Source of the DNA: Elusimicrobiota bacterium
GTDB taxonomy: Bacteria > Elusimicrobiota > Elusimicrobia > UBA1565 > UBA9628
Direction of reading: 5' to 3'
DNA length: 64,000 nt
Assembly: GCA_016212855.1 (NCBI GenBank)
Contig: JACRDP010000007.1
Location: 1-64,000 of the forward strand
Position 1 is the stretch's first letter. Each line of letters begins with the position of its first letter. Both the position numbers and the translations under genes were made by a program. The notes below the pieces were generated by a model. The model was not told the origin of the DNA, ran no database searches, and saw nothing but the letters and a program-made list of their open reading frames with translations. Positions 1 to 7,427 of this stretch are shown here, piece by piece.

Positions 1-12
1 ACCTGCGTGTCG

Positions 13-32
13 TCCATGATGATCATCATGGA
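13..32. repeat. 20-bp perfect palindrome
   Basis: TCCATGATGATCATCATGGA reads identically on both strands. It sits in a gene-free segment at the window edge, so its upstream context is unknown. It could be an operator or part of a longer element; nothing in view decides this. Confidence 0.5.
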
Positions 33-75
33 TCCAAGTTAGCACGCCGCGCCGACGACGTCCTACCGCGCCTGC

Positions 76-131
76 TTCAGGCTCATCTTGCGTGAGAAAC
101 AGGCGTCTGTTCAGGCTCATGTTGCGTGAGA
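76..131 (+). repeat. Two 22-bp direct repeats, 34 bp apart, upstream of rpsT
   Basis: A 22-bp unit beginning TTCAGGCTCAT and ending GCGTGAGA occurs at 76-97 and again at 110-131 with one mismatch. The second copy ends 12 bp before the -35 hexamer of the rpsT promoter. The period of 34 bp is close to three helical turns, so paired protein binding sites upstream of the promoter are possible; a simple local duplication is the alternative. Confidence 0.55.
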
Positions 132-143
132 CAAGTCTGCTCA

Positions 144-173
144 TTGACGGACACGACGGGAAAAAGCCATAAT
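144..173 (+). promoter_or_regulatory. rpsT promoter
   Basis: TTGACG (144-149), an 18-bp spacer and CATAAT (168-173) form a good sigma-70-type promoter. Only 8 nt separate the -10 from the ATG at 182 and no Shine-Dalgarno fits, so the transcript would be leaderless or nearly so. Confidence 0.75.
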
Positions 174-181
174 CTCCGTCT

Positions 182-469
182 ATGGCAAAGAAGAAGCAGA
201 TGCGTCACAAGTCGGGACTCAAGGCTCACCGCCAGTCCCTCAAGCACGCGATCCACAACGCGTCCAAGCGTAAGTCCGTCCGCCTCGCCGTGCGCGCCCT
301 CGTGGACGCCGCGAAGAGCAAGGACGTCAAGGCGATCTTAGAGCTGACCGGCAAGGCCTCCGCCGCGCTCGACAAGGCCGCCAAGGCCGGCACCATCCAC
401 TGGAAGGCCGCCGCCCGCAAGAAGTCCCGCCTGGCCGCCCAGGTCCGAACTCTCACCGCCGCGAAGTAA
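182..469 (+). CDS. rpsT: 30S ribosomal protein S20
   Basis: A 95-residue, strongly basic, all-helical protein beginning MAKKKQMRHKSGLKAHRQS, the length and composition typical of bacterial S20, which binds 16S rRNA early in assembly of the small subunit. The conserved Lys/Arg/Ala-rich pattern, with Ser/Asn positions in the first helix and the Ala-rich C-terminus (AALDKAAKAGTIHWKAAARK), supports the assignment. It is a single-gene unit with its own promoter just upstream and an intrinsic terminator 20 bp downstream. The start codon lies only 8 nt after the -10 box, so translation probably begins at or next to the 5' end of the mRNA. Free-standing rpsT with its own promoter is common in bacteria. 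Confidence 0.95.
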   Translation: MAKKKQMRHKSGLKAHRQSLKHAIHNASKRKSVRLAVRALVDAAKSKDVKAILELTGKASAALDKAAKAGTIHWKAAARKKSRLAAQVRTLTAAK

Positions 470-488
470 GCCGCGAGGCCGACAACGA

Positions 489-520
489 GCGCCCGTCCCC
501 TTCGACGGGCGCTTCGCTTT
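489..520 (+). terminator. rpsT intrinsic terminator
   Basis: GCGCCCGTC (489-497), a 6-nt loop and GACGGGCGC (504-512) make a perfect 9-bp stem, followed by a short T-rich tail (TTCGCTTT). It lies 20 bp after the rpsT stop codon. Confidence 0.85.
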
Positions 521-527
521 AGAGGGG

Positions 528-598
528 GTCAGGCTTCACTATACGAACACTGCCCTCAAATCGGATCCGAGGGAATTGTTCGAATAGTGAAGCCTGAC
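528..598. repeat. 71-bp inverted-repeat element (REP/MITE-like)
   Basis: The left arm (528-549) and the reverse complement of the right arm (577-598) match at 21 of 22 positions (arm begins GTCAGGCTTCACTAT). Inside lies a second stem, CCCTC (553-557) with GAGGG (569-573), around a self-complementary core. It sits between the convergent rpsT and holA genes. The form resembles REP-type elements mobilised by Y1 (RAYT) transposases. It could also stop transcription arriving from holA. Confidence 0.65.
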
Positions 599-604
599 AC
601 CCAC

Positions 605-1618
605 TTACAGGCGCGAGGTCGGGGTGCAGAGCTCGACGACGAGGCCGGTGAGCTCGACCTTGGGGTCGAGCCAGGCCTTGGATTTGAGGTCGGTCTCGGT
701 CTCGAGCAGGCGTCTTAGGTCGCGTCGAAGGCGTTCTTCGCTGACGCGCTGGGCGCGGACGAAGAAGTCGCGGTCGTAGAAAATGCGCAGCTTCATCTCG
801 ATGTCCCGGGGTGCTAAGCCCGCCTTGAGCATGCGCTTGGCCTTGAGCTGCTTGAGGTAGGCGGCGCGCGCCTGCGACAGCGAGCGGAAGACGACCTCCT
901 CGGGCTTGACGCCCTCGTAGGCGTCCTCCAGGTAGTTCAGGCTGGCTTTCAAGTCGCGCGAGGAGATCAGCCGCTCGAATGCCCACGGGTCGGCGGCCTG
1001 GTGGTGGCCGAGGCTCGCGGAGACGGCTTCGAGCCCGATCGCGGTCTCCTTGCCGGCGAACAAGATCGCCTTCTCGAGCTCGCCGGACAAAATGCCCCAG
1101 TCGCCCCCGGCCTCCTCGACGAGAGCCGTCGCGGCCTCGGGCGCCATGGTCTTGCCCGCCTTCCGGGCCTCCGCGATCAGGCGCTCGACGGCTTCGTCCT
1201 CGGTCATCGGGGAGAAGACGACGACGGCGCCGGCCGCTTCGGCGGCGTTGGCCAGCGCATCCTTTTTGTCGGGGCGGCGATCCTCCGAGAGGAGCACCAA
1301 GGTCGTCGTCGTCGAGGGCGCCTTGAGATACTCGGCCAGCGCGGCGCGGGCCTCGGCGGGAATCTTGGGATTGCGCACGATCACGAGCCGCTTGTCGGAG
1401 AACACCGGCAAGGTCATGGCCTCGCTCAGGATCGTCGGGTATTCGGAGTTCGGATCGCCGGAGAATTCGCAGAGGTTGAAGTCGTCGGCTTTAAACAGCG
1501 CCTTGAGCCGCAGGACCGCGTCGGCCTTCGACGCGCTTTCCTCGCCGAACAGGTAGTAGACCGGCCGGAACTTTCCGGCCTTCCACTCCGCGTCGAGGGC
1601 GTGGGGCGCGATCTGCAT
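605..1618 (-). CDS. holA: DNA polymerase III subunit delta
   Basis: A 337-residue protein of the size usual for HolA, the clamp-loader subunit that opens the beta sliding clamp during replication. The N-terminus (FRPVYYLFGEES) matches the family's Y-L/V-x-G-E-E start of the AAA+-like domain; the C-terminal helical domain (DRDFFVRAQRVSEERL...) fits the collar region. As expected for delta, there is no canonical Walker A motif. It is the last gene of the minus-strand series leuS-lptE-holA, starting 4 nt after the lptE stop. The same order (leuS, lptE, holA) occurs in Escherichia coli, which supports all three assignments. An inverted-repeat element follows the stop codon. Confidence 0.9.
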   Translation of the reverse strand: MQIAPHALDAEWKAGKFRPVYYLFGEESASKADAVLRLKALFKADDFNLCEFSGDPNSEYPTILSEAMTLPVFSDKRLVIVRNPKIPAEARAALAEYLKAPSTTTTLVLLSEDRRPDKKDALANAAEAAGAVVVFSPMTEDEAVERLIAEARKAGKTMAPEAATALVEEAGGDWGILSGELEKAILFAGKETAIGLEAVSASLGHHQAADPWAFERLISSRDLKASLNYLEDAYEGVKPEEVVFRSLSQARAAYLKQLKAKRMLKAGLAPRDIEMKLRIFYDRDFFVRAQRVSEERLRRDLRRLLETETDLKSKAWLDPKVELTGLVVELCTPTSRL

Positions 1619-1622
1619 CGCC

Positions 1623-2237
1623 TCAGTACGGGTTGGAGATGACGGGCTTGAGCGGCTCGTCGGGCTTGGCCGCGGGTTGCGTGGAAGGGGCCTCGCCGGT
1701 GATGCGCCTCTCGGAGGTGCCGGTAACCGAGCCGAAGCCGTTGACCACGCGCTTGACGATGTTGCGCGCCAGGATGTCCCAGATCTGCTCGCGCGCCTGC
1801 TCCTCGGTCAGGCCGGCGCGAAGAGTCGCCGCGGGAAAGTTCAGGATGCCCTCGAGGTTCTTCTCCTCCCACAGAATCTGGTTGGAGCTCTTGTCGACGA
1901 ACTGCAGGTCCACGAGGATGCGCAGCTTGTAGGCGGTCGCGGCCTGGGTCGAGTCGTATTGCACGGCGGTCAGGATGTAGCGCGAGATCGTGATCCAGAC
2001 GATGCCCTGAGACTCGGGCTCGGGCACGAGAGGGTATCGGCCGTCGCGCAGGAACTCGTCGCGCACGCGCAGCATGAGCTTGTCCTCGAGGCCGAACTGC
2101 TGGGTCTTGTTGGAGACGGGCCGCAGGGCCAGCCGTTGGACGTGTTGGGGGATGATCTGCGGGGTCGGCTTGTACGCCACGTCGGTGCCGCACGCGGCGG
2201 AGAGAAGCAGCGCGAGGGGAAGAAGTCTCTTGATCAT
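1623..2237 (-). CDS. lptE: LPS-assembly lipoprotein LptE
   Basis: A 204-residue protein with a lipoprotein signal peptide: [11 protein letters not shown] followed by the lipobox LSAAC with Cys16 as the lipidation site. LptE plugs the LptD barrel in the outer membrane during lipopolysaccharide export. The mature part ([19 protein letters not shown]) matches the LptE/RlpB fold, which begins with a strand, then N-x-T/S and a helix. The ATG overlaps the leuS stop by 4 bp and holA follows after 4 nt, the gene order of E. coli. Sequence divergence in this family is high, so position carries much of the weight. Its presence implies a diderm cell with LPS or LOS. Confidence 0.8.
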   Translation of the reverse strand: MIKRLLPLALLLSAACGTDVAYKPTPQIIPQHVQRLALRPVSNKTQQFGLEDKLMLRVRDEFLRDGRYPLVPEPESQGIVWITISRYILTAVQYDSTQAATAYKLRILVDLQFVDKSSNQILWEEKNLEGILNFPAATLRAGLTEEQAREQIWDILARNIVKRVVNGFGSVTGTSERRITGEAPSTQPAAKPDEPLKPVISNPY

Positions 2238-4744
2238 TTGACCACCAGGTTGACCAGCTTTTTCGGGATTAAGATGACCTTCACGATCGTCTGCGTTCCG
2301 ACCGCCGTCTGAATTTTGACCAGCTTGACCGCCGTTTCCTTGACGAGCTCGTCCGGCGCGTCCGCGGCGATTTTAAACGTGTCGCGCAGCTTGCCGTTGA
2401 CCTGCACGGGATACTCCAGGACGCTCTCGATGAGGAATTGGGGGTCCCACGACGGCCACGGCTCGCGACAGAGCAGTTTCTCGTGGCCTAGCTTCTCCCA
2501 TAATTCTTCAGTCAAATGCGGAGCGAACGGATTGAGAAGAATGAGAAACGTATTGAGATCAGTTTTCGACGGCGCCTTATCAGCTTGGATCGCGTTGAGA
2601 TAAATCATCAGCGAAGAAATGGCCGTGTTGAAACCAAATGACTCGATGTCTTCGCCGACCTTTTTAATCGTGCGATGGCGCAATGCGACGAGTCCGTCGC
2701 CTTCGGCGCCGGCGTTGTTGAGATCATTGATGAGAACGAATGCCCTTTTGAGAAACCGATAAACACCTTCGATGCTCCGCATGTCCCACGGCTTTGCCTG
2801 CTCGAACGGGCCCATGAACATCTCGTATAGCCTGAACGCGTCCGCGCCGTAGCGTTTGAGCACGACGTCGGGATTGACGACGTTCTTCTTGGATTTGGAC
2901 ATCTTCTCGACTTGAGAGGTCAGGATCTCGCCGGTCGCGGTCAGCTTCGCCCGGTTCTGGTCGTCATATTCGACGTCCTCGTAGGTGTGATAGTTCCCTT
3001 TCGAGTCGCGGTTCGAGTAGGAGAGAATCATGCCCTGGTGCCTGAGTTTTTGAAAGGGCTCCTTCGTGGAGACGAAGCCGAGGTCGAAGAGAACCTTGTG
3101 CCAGAACCGGGAGTACAGCAGGTGGAGCACCGCGTGCTCGGCGCCGCCGACGTAGCAGTCCACCGGCCCCCAGGCTTTCTCGAGGTCCTTGGACCATGCC
3201 GCGGCTGAATTCTTGGGGTCGATGAAGCGCAGATAATACCAGCAGGAACCGGCCCACTGGGGCATGGTGTTGGTCTCGCGTTTGGCCGGGGCCGCGCACG
3301 CGGGGCACTTGGTGCTGACCCAGTCGGTCGCGTTCGCGAGCGGAGACTCGCCGGTGCCGGTGGGTTTGAAATCGGCGACTTCAGGCAGGCGCAGGGGCAG
3401 CTGGTCCTCGGGGACGGGAACGATGCCGCACTTGGCGCAGTGCACGATCGGAATCGGCTCGCCCCAGTAGCGTTGGCGCGAAAACAGCCAGTCGCGCAGC
3501 TTGTAGTTGACGCGCTTGGTCCCGAGCTTTTTCTCACCGAGCCAGGCGATCATCTTCTTCTTGGCTTCGGACGTCGCGAGCCCGTTGAGAAAATCGGAGT
3601 TGACCGCGACACCGTCTCCGGTGAAAGCCTTGTCGTCTTCGGCCTCGCCTTTGACGACGGTCACGATGGCGATCTGATACTTCGACGCGAATTCGTGGTC
3701 GCGCTCGTCGTGGGCCGGCACCGCCATGATCGCGCCCGTGCCGTAGGAGCCGAGCACGTAATCGGCTATCCAGACCGGGATTTTTTTGCCGTTGACCGGA
3801 TTGATCGCGAACCCGCCGGTGAACACGCCCGACTTCTCTTTCTGCAGCTCGGTGCGCTCGAGGTCGGACTTGTTTTTGGCCGCGTCGACGTAAGCGGCGA
3901 CGGCGGCCTTCTGCGCGGCGGCCGTCAGCTTGGCGACGAGCGCGTGTTCGGGGGCGAGGACCATGTAGGTCGCGCCGAACAAGGTGTCGGGGCGGGTCGT
4001 AAACACCTTGAGCTCGTCTCCGGCCTCGGTCTTGAACGCGACTTCGGCGCCCTCGGAGCGGCCAATCCAGTGCTTCTGCATCGCGAGCGTCGAGTCGGGC
4101 CAGTCGAGTCCGGCCAAGTCGCTTTCGAGCCGGTCGGCGTAAGCGGTGATCTTGAGGACCCACTGGCGCAGGTTCTTGCGCTCGACCTTGGTCCCGCAGC
4201 GCTCGCAGGCGCCGTTGAAGACCTCTTCATTGGCGAGACCGGTCTTGCACGACGGGCAGAAATTGATCGGGGCCGTGCTTTCGTAGGCGAGGCCCTTCTT
4301 GAAAAGCTGGAGGAAGATCCACTGCGTCCACTTATAGTAGCCGGGGTCGGTGGTGTCGACCTCGCGGTCCCAATCGTAGGAGAAGCCCAAAGCCTTGATC
4401 TGGCGGCGGAAGTTCTCGACGTTGTCCTTGGTGACCTTCGCGGGGTGCGTGCCGGTGGCGATGGCGAAGTTCTCGGCGGGCAGGCCGAAGGCGTCCCAGC
4501 CCATCGGGTGCAGGACGTCGAAGTCGCGCATGCGCTTGTAGCGGCACAGGATGTCGGTCGCCGTATAGCCCTCGGGGTGGCCGACGTGAAGGCCCGCGGC
4601 CGAGGGATAGGGGAACATGTCCAGGCAGTAGAATTTTTTCCCCGGGTGCGGTATTTTCGGCGCGCGGAAGGCCCCGTCGGCCTCCCACCGGTCCTGCCAC
4701 TTTTTCTCGATATCCGCGAAGGGGATATGTTCGGTCTTGCTCAC
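2234..4744 (-). CDS. leuS: Leucyl-tRNA synthetase
   Basis: An 836-residue class I aminoacyl-tRNA synthetase that charges tRNA-Leu. The HIGH-type signature is HVGH at residues 53-56 after PYPSAAGL; the KMSKS loop ([14 protein letters not shown]) lies near residue 610. The CP1 editing domain is present ([19 protein letters not shown]; the family's [15 protein letters not shown] motif), as are two zinc-type cysteine pairs (CPSC/CERC and CAKC/CPAC). The length is normal for bacterial LeuRS. The start is GTG. A perfect TATAAT lies 7 nt upstream, so leuS can be transcribed independently of the toxin-antitoxin pair just upstream on the same strand. A stretch around 2450-2700, in the anticodon-binding domain, is noticeably less GC-rich than the rest. 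Confidence 0.97.
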   Translation of the reverse strand: MSKTEHIPFADIEKKWQDRWEADGAFRAPKIPHPGKKFYCLDMFPYPSAAGLHVGHPEGYTATDILCRYKRMRDFDVLHPMGWDAFGLPAENFAIATGTHPAKVTKDNVENFRRQIKALGFSYDWDREVDTTDPGYYKWTQWIFLQLFKKGLAYESTAPINFCPSCKTGLANEEVFNGACERCGTKVERKNLRQWVLKITAYADRLESDLAGLDWPDSTLAMQKHWIGRSEGAEVAFKTEAGDELKVFTTRPDTLFGATYMVLAPEHALVAKLTAAAQKAAVAAYVDAAKNKSDLERTELQKEKSGVFTGGFAINPVNGKKIPVWIADYVLGSYGTGAIMAVPAHDERDHEFASKYQIAIVTVVKGEAEDDKAFTGDGVAVNSDFLNGLATSEAKKKMIAWLGEKKLGTKRVNYKLRDWLFSRQRYWGEPIPIVHCAKCGIVPVPEDQLPLRLPEVADFKPTGTGESPLANATDWVSTKCPACAAPAKRETNTMPQWAGSCWYYLRFIDPKNSAAAWSKDLEKAWGPVDCYVGGAEHAVLHLLYSRFWHKVLFDLGFVSTKEPFQKLRHQGMILSYSNRDSKGNYHTYEDVEYDDQNRAKLTATGEILTSQVEKMSKSKKNVVNPDVVLKRYGADAFRLYEMFMGPFEQAKPWDMRSIEGVYRFLKRAFVLINDLNNAGAEGDGLVALRHRTIKKVGEDIESFGFNTAISSLMIYLNAIQADKAPSKTDLNTFLILLNPFAPHLTEELWEKLGHEKLLCREPWPSWDPQFLIESVLEYPVQVNGKLRDTFKIAADAPDELVKETAVKLVKIQTAVGTQTIVKVILIPKKLVNLVVK

Positions 4745-4751
4745 GAGGGGG

Positions 4752-4757
4752 ATTATA
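4752..4757 (-). promoter_or_regulatory. -10 box of leuS
   Basis: A perfect TATAAT on the minus strand lies 7 nt before the GTG start, inside the 22-bp gap after the toxin stop codon. No good -35 is visible at 16-18 bp. The distance again predicts a leaderless message. Confidence 0.5.
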
Positions 4758-4766
4758 GCTTTTCGA

Positions 4767-5075
4767 CTAGTCGAGGCCGAGGGCGAAACGCAGGGCGGCG
4801 TCGAGTGCGTCGAGCTTAGTCCCGGAGAGCTTGGCGACTCGACGCAGCAGACGGGATTTGTGAACCGAGTGCAAGGTGCCGGCGTCCGCGACGCACGGAA
4901 AGCGGAGTCCGTCTCGAGGGTCCAAAGGCACTTCCGAGAGCAGACCGCGAACGCGGCTTGTCACCTGCGCGACCATCACTTTATCGCGCGAGAGAATATG
5001 CGACTGGCGTGAGATGAGCACGACCGGGCGCGCCTTCGGCTCGATTTGCGCCCACCAGATGTCACCTCGGTTCAA
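4767..5075 (-). CDS. MazF/PemK-family endoribonuclease toxin
   Basis: A 102-residue protein with the MazF/PemK fold signature: N-terminal RGDIWWAQ, then [18 protein letters not shown] and a C-terminal helix ([19 protein letters not shown]). MazF toxins are sequence-specific RNases that stop growth when the paired antitoxin is lost. It begins 14 bp inside the end of the upstream antitoxin gene, the usual antitoxin-first coupling. The N-terminus is a little compact for the family ([10 protein letters not shown], where many members read DLDP..G.EQ.G.RPVLV), but the beta-barrel core looks intact. It lies directly upstream of leuS on the same strand. Confidence 0.85.
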   Translation of the reverse strand: MNRGDIWWAQIEPKARPVVLISRQSHILSRDKVMVAQVTSRVRGLLSEVPLDPRDGLRFPCVADAGTLHSVHKSRLLRRVAKLSGTKLDALDAALRFALGLD

Positions 5076-5355
5076 AAAATTTCTCCCAATCGACGTTCTT
5101 ATCGGCCTCGTCTATCTCGGCCCAGGACTGTCTGGTCGCGGCCATGATCTCTTCGATCTCCTCTTTCGTGTGGGGATTCTTGGCGTAGGCGGCGTTGTCG
5201 CGCTCCTCCATGTCCTTGATTTCGGCTTCGCGCACCGCCTTCGCGAGGGATTCGGTGATCATTTTGCTCCTCGATTTACCCATCTTTTTCCTCATCTTCT
5301 CGGCCCTGATGTACAGGTCGGCGGGAAGACTGACGGCGGTCTTGATCGTTTTCAT
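5062..5355 (-). CDS. Ribbon-helix-helix antitoxin paired with the MazF-like toxin
   Basis: A 97-residue protein starting MKTIKTAVSLPADLYIRAE, a typical ribbon-helix-helix DNA-binding N-terminus (short beta strand, then helices containing RKKMGKSRSKMITESLAKAV). The acidic, Trp/Phe-containing C-terminus ([19 protein letters not shown]) resembles antitoxin tails that bind and cover MazF. The start chosen follows the operator-like palindrome; a start 14 codons upstream would read through that palindrome and the promoter and is unlikely. It should neutralise the toxin and repress its own operon. Confidence 0.85.
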   Translation of the reverse strand: MKTIKTAVSLPADLYIRAEKMRKKMGKSRSKMITESLAKAVREAEIKDMEERDNAAYAKNPHTKEEIEEIMAATRQSWAEIDEADKNVDWEKFFEPR

Positions 5356-5358
5356 ATC

Positions 5359-5397
5359 GGTATAACTAAGTTTATACCATAGCATGCCCGCCGTCAA
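5359..5397 (-). promoter_or_regulatory. Promoter and operator of the toxin-antitoxin operon
   Basis: On the minus strand, TTGACG (5392-5397) is followed by an AT-rich -10 region (TATAAA/TAAACT near 5368-5376). It overlaps an inverted repeat with 7-bp arms, GGTATAA and TTATACC (5359-5378). The arms lie between the -10 and the antitoxin start, the normal place for an RHH autorepressor operator. Confidence 0.65.
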
Positions 5398-5439
5398 GAC
5401 CTGCTACCATACGATTGAGGGTGGCGAAAAGTTCCATAG

Positions 5440-5520
5440 ACATGCCCGCGCGACGCGGCCGGCAGTGCGCTCTATCGCGCCGTCCTCGACCGCCTCGAGA
5501 CCTATCTCGTGCTGCGTTCG
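5440..5520 (+). pseudogene. Possible remnant of an IS91-type transposase N-terminus
   Basis: One frame encodes PRDAAGSALYRAVLDRLETY, resembling the N-terminal segment of IS91/IS1294-type transposases (P-R-x-P-x-x-S-x-L-Y-x-x-V-x-x-H-L-E-T-F). No continuation of that family follows; the frame becomes low-complexity and ends. The match is short and rests on memory of the family, so it is tentative. Confidence 0.25.
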
Positions 5521-5632
5521 CGCGCCAAGTCCGACTGCGTAAGCTTAAATGCGCCGCGCTCGGCGCTTCCGCGCGATCGCCGTCTTCAGCGGAACTTAAG
5601 CGGGAGTTCAGCCGCGAGCGAGCCGAGCCTGC

Positions 5633-5638
5633 TATTAG
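5633..5638 (+). promoter_or_regulatory. -10 box of the histidine kinase gene
   Basis: TATTAG lies exactly 6 nt before the GTG start codon, following the spacing repeated across the window. No convincing -35 is visible. Confidence 0.4.
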
Positions 5639-5644
5639 TGTGGG

Positions 5645-7093
5645 GTGAAATCCTTGCAATGGTATCATCTGTACTACATCCTGGCGCTTCTCGATCTGAC
5701 GGCGGTGTGCTCGAGCCAATACGTGAGCTTTCGGATCATGGCCATCTACGCCGACTCCGTCGCCGTAAATCAAGCCTGGGCCGCGCGGCTCGACGGATAC
5801 GCCCGCCTCTCTTCCCTGGCGTCCGCGGTCAATGCCCCCGGCAATGACGTCTTCGATTCCCGTGACGTGGCCGGCGAGTCTCTGCGCATGGAGAAGGCCT
5901 TGGCCGCCTTCAACGCGCAGGCGGCGACGCTGGCGCAGGCTGATCGGCGGGAGGAGAACCTGTCCCTCTCTCCGATCATGACGACGATGGACGAGATGCT
6001 TCAGGAAGCCCGCAGCATCTTCTCCTATTTCAAGGAGAAAGACACGCGCCGGGCCGGGCGCCGCATGGCCAGCATGGATCGCAAGTACGCCAAGCTCCGC
6101 GAGGCTTTGGCGGCGGCCGAGACGCGTGTCCGCACCATCCAGCGCCGGCACCTGCGCGCTCAGCAGGCCGCCGCCGAGGCTTCCGCCAGATACGAGTTGG
6201 TCGTCGCGGCGTTGACCTTGCTCATGGCGGCCGGCGCGGTGTTTTACGGGCGCCGCATGGTCCGCGAGATGGCGGACGCGCAGCGGGAAAAAGAGCGCGG
6301 CCAGGAGCTGCTCCGGCGTTCCGAAAAGATGTCCGCCATCGGCCAGCTCGCGGCCGGGGTGGCCCACGAGATCAACAACCCGCTCGGGGTGATCCTGGGC
6401 TTTTCCCAGAGCCTGGCCCGCCGGCTCAAGGCGGGAGACGAGATCGAGCTGCCGATCAAGTCGATCGAGCGCGAGGCCCTGCGCTGCAAGGCGCTCGTGC
6501 AAAGCCTGCTGACCTTCGCCCGGACCCAGCAGTCCGACCGGATCCCGATGGACCTCAACGAGGCCGTCGAGCAGGCGCTGACCTTGATCTCGCCCCAGGC
6601 GAAGATCGGGCGGGTGACGGTCGAGACGGCTCTGGCCGCGGACCTGCCGAAGATCCTGGGCAACAAGCATCAGATCGAGCAGGTGATCATGAACCTGGCC
6701 AAAAACGCCATCGACGCGATGCCCGGCGGGGGGGCGTTGACCTTGACCTCCGAGCTCGTATCGGGCGTTCCTCACTCCTGGATACTCCTGAAGGTCGTCG
6801 ACGACGGCGCGGGGATCCCCCCTGCCGTCGCCGCGAAGATCTTCGACCCCTTTTTTACGACGAAGCCGATCGGGCAGGGCACGGGACTCGGCTTGAGCCT
6901 CGTCAGCGAGATCGTCGAGAAGCACTCGGGCGAGGTGTCGGTGGAGAGCCGCCCCGGGCGGACCGCGTTCACGGTGAAGCTGCCCTCGCACACGGGCGGG
7001 GCACTCGACTGGCGCGCCGAGGAACTCCGCGCGCAGACCTCCGCCGAGCGCGGGTCCGGGGCGGAGACGAAGGGGAGCGTCGCTCATGGATGA
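5645..7093 (+). CDS. Membrane-bound sensor histidine kinase (NtrB type)
   Basis: A 482-residue kinase starting at GTG. An N-terminal hydrophobic segment (WYHLYYILALLDLTAVC), a roughly 150-residue extracytoplasmic helical region with two coiled-coil-like stretches, a second membrane segment (ELVVAALTLLMAAGAVFY) and a short linker lead to a HisKA domain with the H-box AAGVAHEINNPLG (His241). The catalytic domain has N (NLAKNAIDAM), G1 (DDGAGIP), F (FDPFFTTK) and G2 (GTGLGLS) boxes. The HEINNP form is typical of NtrB/ZraS-like kinases that pair with sigma-54 response regulators. Its partner begins 8 bp before its stop codon but is broken (see 7086-7269), so the kinase has lost its adjacent partner and may be orphaned. 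Confidence 0.92.
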   Translation: MKSLQWYHLYYILALLDLTAVCSSQYVSFRIMAIYADSVAVNQAWAARLDGYARLSSLASAVNAPGNDVFDSRDVAGESLRMEKALAAFNAQAATLAQADRREENLSLSPIMTTMDEMLQEARSIFSYFKEKDTRRAGRRMASMDRKYAKLREALAAAETRVRTIQRRHLRAQQAAAEASARYELVVAALTLLMAAGAVFYGRRMVREMADAQREKERGQELLRRSEKMSAIGQLAAGVAHEINNPLGVILGFSQSLARRLKAGDEIELPIKSIEREALRCKALVQSLLTFARTQQSDRIPMDLNEAVEQALTLISPQAKIGRVTVETALAADLPKILGNKHQIEQVIMNLAKNAIDAMPGGGALTLTSELVSGVPHSWILLKVVDDGAGIPPAVAAKIFDPFFTTKPIGQGTGLGLSLVSEIVEKHSGEVSVESRPGRTAFTVKLPSHTGGALDWRAEELRAQTSAERGSGAETKGSVAHG

Positions 7094-7269
7094 AGCGCGC
7101 AAGGTGATCCCTATCGTCGACGACGATGCCGCGCCTGGGCGGCTTCGGCGTGCTCGAGGAGGCGGCGGACACCCGTCCGAGAACGCCGGTGATCGTCATG
7201 ACCGGCTTCGGGACCGTTGAGATGGCCGTTCACGCCATGCGGCTGGGGGCGTCGGACTTTCTGCTCAGC
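7086..7269 (+). pseudogene. Internally deleted, truncated response regulator
   Basis: An ATG overlapping the kinase stop opens MDEARKVIPIVDDDAA, the start of a receiver domain with its acidic pocket. The sequence then jumps, with a +1 frame change at about 7125, to MPRLGGFGVLEEAAD and later TPVIVMTGFGTVEMAVHAM and LGASDFLL. That is the second half of an NtrC-type receiver up to where the conserved K-P-F should stand. About 40 residues, including the phosphoacceptor Asp, are missing. The output domains are gone too. The join falls on GATGCC, which suits both the D-D pocket and the D-x-x-M-P motif, suggesting a short-homology deletion. The remnant cannot be phosphorylated. Confidence 0.8.
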
Positions 7270-7403
7270 CCTTCGACTCCGGGCTCCTCGTCGGCGGCGG
7301 CGCTCTCGGCAATCCCGTCCTCGGCGTATCCCGAAACGAACAGGACCTTGCACGCCGGCATCAGCGCCTTGATCCGCCGCTCCAGCTTTTGGCGGAATGA
7401 GGG
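7258..7403 (-). pseudogene. C-terminal fragment of a second receiver domain
   Basis: On the minus strand an open frame reads SFRQKLERRIKALMPACKVL then FVSGYAEDGIAE and DEEPGVEGLSRK. This is the last third of a REC domain of the kind found in hybrid kinases (compare the common KVLFVSGYAED...FLQKPF). No start, acidic pocket or phosphorylation site remains, and the 5' side ends at a TAG (7404-7406). Its 3' end meets the 3' end of the facing regulator remnant at the position of the conserved Lys-Pro-Phe. Confidence 0.65.
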
Positions 7404-7427
7404 CTAGAAACTCCTGCTTCGTTGGCG

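Noticed and set aside
519-986. Minus-strand frame of 155 codons across the inverted repeat and the end of holA
   Set aside because: Out-of-register shadow of holA running through a non-coding repeat element.
5372-7102. A 576-codon frame opposite the histidine kinase
   Set aside because: Antisense shadow: Arg/Leu/Gly-rich and without motifs, whereas the plus strand shows H, N, G1, F and G2 boxes.
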